Under the pieces are notes generated by a model that saw only the letters and a list, made by a program, of their open reading frames with translations, was not told the DNA's origin and ran no database searches. From Psychromarinibacter halotolerans (lineage in GTDB: Bacteria; Pseudomonadota; Alphaproteobacteria; Rhodobacterales; Rhodobacteraceae), in NCBI RefSeq assembly GCF_029168315.1, contig NZ_JARGYD010000001.1:806001-870000 (forward strand): a stretch of DNA of 64,000 nucleotides, in the 5' to 3' direction. Every line of letters starts with the position of its first letter. Positions within the stretch are counted from its first letter, which is position 1. Shown in pieces: positions 60,054-64,000 of this stretch. The translations under genes were made by a program, and so were the position numbers.

Positions 60054-60842
60054 TCAGACTCCTTTCACAAGACCGCCGTCGACCCGGATCATGCCGCCGG
60101 TGACATAGCTGGCCGCGTCGCTGGCAAGGAACGTGGCGACATTCGCGAATTCCTGCACCGTGCCGTAGCGCCCGGCGGGGATCGTCGCGCGCGAGGCTTC
60201 GGCGACTTCCTCGACCGTCTTGCCGGATTTCTTCGCGGCGGCGCCGTCCAGTTCGTCGACGCGGGACGTGTGGATGCGGCCCGGAAGGACCATGTTGACG
60301 GTGATGCCGTCGGCGGCAAGGTCGTTGGACATCGACTTGGACCAGCCCACCAGCGCCGAGCGCAGGACGTTCGACAGGCCGATATTCGGGATCGGCTGTA
60401 CCACGCCCGACGAGGCCACGGTGACGATCCGGCCCCAGCCCCGTTCACGCATCCCCGGCACCACGCCGGCGGCGATCTGCATGACGCGCAGCACCATCGT
60501 GTCGAACTGCGCCGCCATCACCGACAGGTCGGCATCGGCCATCCGCCCCGGAGGCGGGCCGCCGGTGTTGGCGACAAGGATATCGACGCCGCCCAGCATC
60601 TCGGCCGCGGCGGACAACAGCGCGCTGGCGCTGTCGGGGTCGGACAGGTCGGCGGCGAAGCTATGCGCCCTGCCCGCCCCGCGCGCGTTGATCGTGTCGA
60701 CATTGACGGCCAGCGCCTCGGCGCTGCGCCCGGTCAGCAGGACATCCGCGCCCTCGGCGGCCAGCGCCTCGGCGATGCCAAGGCCCAGCCCCCGCGACGA
60801 GGACATCACAAGCGCGCGTTTTCCCTTCAGGCCAAGATCCAT
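60054..60842 (-). CDS. SDR-family protein with non-canonical active site
   Basis: 262 residues. The fold is clear (VMSSSRGLGLGIAEALAAEG, VANTGGPPPG, TVASSGVVQ, GGMIRVDGG). The usual YxxxK pair is replaced: the region reads IGLSNVLRSALVGWSKSM, with serine and arginine at the Tyr and Lys positions. A subgroup of SDR proteins annotated as oxoacyl reductase-like shares this SNxxR form. Catalysis must differ from classical SDRs. It overlaps the lyase gene by one base (TGATG). Substrate unknown. Confidence 0.85.
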   Translation of the reverse strand: MDLGLKGKRALVMSSSRGLGLGIAEALAAEGADVLLTGRSAEALAVNVDTINARGAGRAHSFAADLSDPDSASALLSAAAEMLGGVDILVANTGGPPPGRMADADLSVMAAQFDTMVLRVMQIAAGVVPGMRERGWGRIVTVASSGVVQPIPNIGLSNVLRSALVGWSKSMSNDLAADGITVNMVLPGRIHTSRVDELDGAAAKKSGKTVEEVAEASRATIPAGRYGTVQEFANVATFLASDAASYVTGGMIRVDGGLVKGV

Positions 60843-61777
60843 CAGCCAAGCTCCTTCAGTCGTTTCTCCAGCCGGGTCACCAGCCGGGTGAGTTCTTCCT
60901 TGTCGGTCGCGGACATCGACGGCCCCGGCGCCCGCACCTTCGCCGACGCGATGGCCCCGCGCCGCAGCAGGGTTTCCTTGCGGATCGCAAGGCCAAGCCC
61001 AAGCTGCTGTTCATACCGCACCAGTGGCAGGTAGGCGTCGAAGATGTCCTCGGCCCGGTCGTGGTCGCCCGCAAGCGACAGGTCCACCACCTGCACCATC
61101 ATTTCGGGGTAGGCAAAGCCGGTCATCGCCCCGTCGGCGCCGCGCTGCATCTCTTGCGGCAGGAACAGGGCGCTGTTGCCGGTCAGGATCGACATGCGCG
61201 GCACGGCGCCGGTGCCGGTCTCGGCCCGGACGCGCGACAGCTTGGTCAGGCCGGGCCAGTCTTCGTGTTTCAGCATGACGATCTGGCTGTGATCGCGGGT
61301 CAGCCCGACGATGATCTCGACCGAGAACTTCACACCCGACGTCTGCGGATAGTCCTGCAGGCAGATCGGAATGTCCGGCCCCAGCGCGTCGCAGACCGCC
61401 GCGAAGTAGCCGCGCAGACGGTCCTCGGGGCCAAGCCCCTGCGTCGGGGCGACCATGACGCCCGCCGCGCCCGCCTCCATCGAGGTATGGGCCAGCCGGC
61501 GCATCGGGTCCAAGCCCGCCGCCGAGACCCCGACAATCACCGGCACACGTCCTGCCACCCGCCCCATGACGCGCTGCACGAAGGCCTGCGATTCCTCGGA
61601 CGACAGCTTGGGCGCCTCGCCCATGATGCCAAGGATCGTCAGGCCGCTTGCGCCCTTGTCGAGGTAGAAATCAACCAGCCGGTCGGTGCTGTCGAGGTCA
61701 AGCGCCCCGTCGTCGGCGAACGGGGTTGCCGCGATCACGAAGACACCCTTGGTTTCGCGGTGGATCAGGTCTGCCAT
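60842..61777 (-). CDS. DapA-family aldolase/lyase
   Basis: 311 residues from the ATG at 61777 (GGAG before it; the frame runs 12 codons further). K170 in IVMLKHEDWPG is the Schiff-base lysine and Y143 in CLQDYPQTSG the catalytic tyrosine. The GTTGE-type loop reads ILGIMGEAPKLSSEE, typical of the dihydrodipicolinate-synthase-like lyases outside lysine synthesis. It probably cleaves a pyruvate-derived keto acid in the hydantoin/pyrimidine pathway. No link to peptidoglycan genes is present. Confidence 0.82.
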   Translation of the reverse strand: MADLIHRETKGVFVIAATPFADDGALDLDSTDRLVDFYLDKGASGLTILGIMGEAPKLSSEESQAFVQRVMGRVAGRVPVIVGVSAAGLDPMRRLAHTSMEAGAAGVMVAPTQGLGPEDRLRGYFAAVCDALGPDIPICLQDYPQTSGVKFSVEIIVGLTRDHSQIVMLKHEDWPGLTKLSRVRAETGTGAVPRMSILTGNSALFLPQEMQRGADGAMTGFAYPEMMVQVVDLSLAGDHDRAEDIFDAYLPLVRYEQQLGLGLAIRKETLLRRGAIASAKVRAPGPSMSATDKEELTRLVTRLEKRLKELG

Positions 61778-61817
61778 CGTGTTCTCCTCAGTCACGCATG
61801 CGCGGCGGCGCAAGGGC

Positions 61818-62744
61818 CTACTCGGGCCGCACCACCCCGGTCTGCGAGGTGATCAGGCCATAATGCTCGATCCGGCGGTGCCGGTCGAAGTCGAAGATCG
61901 TTTCCTTGCCGAACACCGACAGGTCCATGTCGCAGGCGTGGGTGATCAGTTCGTCGCCTTCCGTTTCGGCCCGCGCCACGACGAAGCCGTTGGGATCGAC
62001 GATCATCGACCCGGCCATCAGCGGGTGCCCGTCCTCGTCGCCGCACTTGGCGACGCCGACCACCCATGTCGCGTTCTGGTATGCGCCCGAGGTCATCGAC
62101 AGCTCGGAATGGTACAGGCGTTCCGCCAGCCCTTCCTTGCTCATCTGGCTGTTCACCGACGGCGTGTTGTAACCCAGCACGATCAGTTCCACCCCCTGAA
62201 GCCCCATGACGCGATACGTCTCGGGCCAGCGGCGGTCGTTGCAGACGGCCATGCCGACCAGCGCGTCCTGCGTGCGCCAGACCGGAAACCCAAGGTCACC
62301 GGGCTCGAAATAGCGTTTCTCAAGATGCTGGAAGGCGCGTTCGGTGTCGTATTCGGAATGGCCCGGCAGATGCACCTTGCGGTACTTGCCGATGATGTTC
62401 GCCTCGCGGTCGGTCAGGATCTGGGTGTTGAAATACTGCCCTTCCGGGGTCTTCTCGGCATAGCCGAAACTGATCGCGATGCCGTAGTCGCGGGCGCGCT
62501 GAAACAGAGGCGCGGTGGCGGCATTGGGCATCTCGGACTCGAACCACGTATCGACCTCGGCTTGGTCTTCCATGTACCAGCGCGGAAAGAAGGTGGTCAG
62601 GGCAAGCTCGGGATAGACCAGCAGCGTACAGCCCCTGTCCCGCGCCTGATCCAGCAGGGACAGCATCCGCGCCACGACAGCCTCGCGGGTGTCGGATTTC
62701 TGGTTCGGACCCATCTGGGCGGCCCCGACGACAATCTCTCGCAT
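61818..62744 (-). CDS. N-carbamoyl-D-amino-acid hydrolase (nitrilase superfamily)
   Basis: 308 residues. The catalytic triad is E46 in LVYPELALTTFFPRWY, K123 in GKYRKVHLPGHS and C168 in GMAVCNDRRWPETYR; positions, spacing and length match the D-carbamoylase of Agrobacterium. It removes the carbamoyl group to give a D-amino acid, ammonia and CO2. The ATG at 62744 follows AAGGAAACGTG. It shares the operon with hydantoinase and racemase. Confidence 0.92.
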   Translation of the reverse strand: MREIVVGAAQMGPNQKSDTREAVVARMLSLLDQARDRGCTLLVYPELALTTFFPRWYMEDQAEVDTWFESEMPNAATAPLFQRARDYGIAISFGYAEKTPEGQYFNTQILTDREANIIGKYRKVHLPGHSEYDTERAFQHLEKRYFEPGDLGFPVWRTQDALVGMAVCNDRRWPETYRVMGLQGVELIVLGYNTPSVNSQMSKEGLAERLYHSELSMTSGAYQNATWVVGVAKCGDEDGHPLMAGSMIVDPNGFVVARAETEGDELITHACDMDLSVFGKETIFDFDRHRRIEHYGLITSQTGVVRPE

Positions 62745-62807
62745 CACGTTTCCTTGGTCCAAGGCAGGGTCGGATCGCGGCCCCGGCGCCGGGGCCGCGT
62801 GCAGGCG

Positions 62808-64000
62808 TCAGGACGCCTTGCTGTTCATCTGAAGGCTGTCCCAGAAGCTGTCTGGGATCTCGGTCAGGTGCTCGAACCCGCCGCGCTTCAGCATCAGGTC
62901 CGTCTCGCGCTGCGCCGCGTCCAGCACGCTGTCCTCATCGACCGAGGACACCGAGCGTCCTTCCATCAGCACCTTGCCGTCGCAGATCACCGTGTCGACG
63001 TCGTTGCCGTTGGCGAAGTTGATGACGTGGCTGACGTGCATGTTGGCCGGGTAGATGTGCGGGCGGCGCAGGTCGAGAAGGATCATGTCGGCCTTCTTGC
63101 CCACCTCGAGCGAGCCGATGTCGTCCTCCATCCCCAGCGCCTTGGCGCCGTCGATGGTGCACATTTCCAGCGCCTTTCCGGGCGGGATCCACGACGGGTC
63201 GCGGAAGTGGCGGCGGTGATAGTGCATCAGCTGCTGCATGTGGCGGAACATGTCGCCGGACCGGTCCGGCGCGGTGGCGTCAGAGCCCAGCCCCACGGTC
63301 ACGCCCGCCGCCATCAGTTCCGGCGCCGGGCAACGTCCGAAGACCGATGCGATGGCCGACGGGTTGTGCGCGATCTTGGTGTCGGTTTCGGCACAGATCG
63401 CGATTTCCTCGTCCGTCAGGTCGGTGGAATGCGACAACAGCGCCTCGGGGCCAAGGATGCCCATCTCGTGCGCATAGGCGACCGACCCGTTGCGGTGGCC
63501 GTCCTGCGTGAAGACGATGCCGTACTCGCGCGCCTTGCCGGACACGATCTGCGCTTGCTTGCGGGCCTCTTCCAGCGTGGCCTCGCCCAGCGTGTCGACG
63601 TGTTCGGCGCGCAGCGTCGGCGTCAGCAGGGCAAAGTTGATCCGGCGACCTTCCGAGCCGTGGCGGCGTTTGATCAGGTCTTCCGAGGTCGCAAGCTGGC
63701 GGTCGAAATCGACCGGGAACTCGGTCTTGCTGTCGCCGTCCCAGCGGGCGTAGGTCAGCGGGTGCGGCGGGCGCGTGGTTCCCACGGCCACGATGGACCG
63801 GGTGCCGACCTCGACCACGCCGTCGCAATGGGCGTCGCCATAATCCGGATCATCGGTGCGCATGATGGAATCGCCGCCGCCCAGCAGCGACACGCCGGTG
63901 GTGACGCCGAAGCGCACCCGCTCTAACGCGGCAAGCTGCGCCTCGGCGTGCCAGAACTCGGGCGTCGAGGCGGTGGTATAGGCGACCTTGCAGGCGTCGA
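62808..64000 (-). CDS. Amidohydrolase/chlorohydrolase family deaminase (N-terminus beyond window)
   Basis: At least 397 codons, open to the right edge; the N-terminal HxH metal site lies outside. Visible landmarks are FTQDGHRNGSVAYAHEMGIL, LLSHSTDLTDEE, the histidine in KIAHNPSAIAS, the aspartate in GLGSDATAPDRSGDMF and the C-terminal LEVGKKADMILLDLRRPHIY. This is the MtaD/SsnA/TrzA-like group that deaminates or dechlorinates nitrogen heterocycles. It is the first visible gene of the hydantoinase operon (63 bases before the carbamoylase). Confidence 0.88.
   Translation of the reverse strand, partial: DACKVAYTTASTPEFWHAEAQLAALERVRFGVTTGVSLLGGGDSIMRTDDPDYGDAHCDGVVEVGTRSIVAVGTTRPPHPLTYARWDGDSKTEFPVDFDRQLATSEDLIKRRHGSEGRRINFALLTPTLRAEHVDTLGEATLEEARKQAQIVSGKAREYGIVFTQDGHRNGSVAYAHEMGILGPEALLSHSTDLTDEEIAICAETDTKIAHNPSAIASVFGRCPAPELMAAGVTVGLGSDATAPDRSGDMFRHMQQLMHYHRRHFRDPSWIPPGKALEMCTIDGAKALGMEDDIGSLEVGKKADMILLDLRRPHIYPANMHVSHVINFANGNDVDTVICDGKVLMEGRSVSSVDEDSVLDAAQRETDLMLKRGGFEHLTEIPDSFWDSLQMNSKAS

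Overview
The window is about 66 % G+C, gene-dense and rich in ABC and TTT uptake systems, with overlapping ATGA/GTGA starts and stops, strong GGAGG-type ribosome sites and many Lrp/LysR/IclR/LacI regulators. This suggests an alphaproteobacterium, most likely a marine Rhodobacterales/Roseobacter-type organism. That assignment is inference from gene content, not from a marker gene. I see no rRNA, tRNA, transposase, CRISPR or replication gene. Almost everything is catabolic or transport, so this looks like an accessory metabolic region of a chromosome or chromid.

Layout. (1) 1-3326: class III aminotransferase (cut at the edge), succinate-semialdehyde dehydrogenase and an Lrp regulator, a GABA-type nitrogen module. 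(2) 3426-15333: two divergent arms around a LacI-type operator at 9466-9485. One arm holds ROK kinase, SIS isomerase, GH38 mannosidase, aldolase and LacI; the other holds a CUT1 sugar transporter, a sulfatase and an ATPase. Together they suggest use of a sulfated mannose-containing glycan. (3) 15368-19648: ugpBAEC, with a PhoB-box-like repeat upstream. (4) 19995-25969: a beta-glucan synthase operon (GH8, HlyD-like protein, GT2 synthase resembling BgsBA) convergent with a small beta-barrel-like protein and a Cache-HAMP receptor that has no output domain. (5) 26013-32295: polyamine uptake (potDABC-like), aminobutyraldehyde dehydrogenase and an SDR. (6) 32547-48014: a large unassigned cyclic-amide island. 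Its plus-strand operon is creatininase-like, AllA-like, HyuA-like, HyuB and an exported NTF2-like protein. Its minus-strand operon is CodA-like amidohydrolase, FAD oxidase, flavodoxin-like reductase, ABC importer and FolD. An IclR regulator and a second, eroded FolD are divergent from it. (7) 48028-53289: TTT carboxylate transporter, D-amino-acid dehydrogenase and LysR. (8) 53290-57077: a Rieske oxygenase split into two genes (Rieske domain alone, and a catalytic subunit whose cluster-binding loops are missing), with a glutamine-synthetase-like ligase and an unknown protein. (9) 57163-64000: IclR, hydantoin racemase, D-hydantoinase/dihydropyrimidinase, SDR, DapA-family lyase, D-carbamoylase and an amidohydrolase cut at the edge.

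The most notable points are the split Rieske oxygenase coupled to a glutamylating enzyme; a recurring GTTC-N7-GAAC operator at four promoters near two IclR genes; a pair of FolD paralogues with complementary defects; a HyuA-like protein whose two phosphate-binding motifs are both altered; and the BgsBA-like glucan operon with an outputless receptor beside it.
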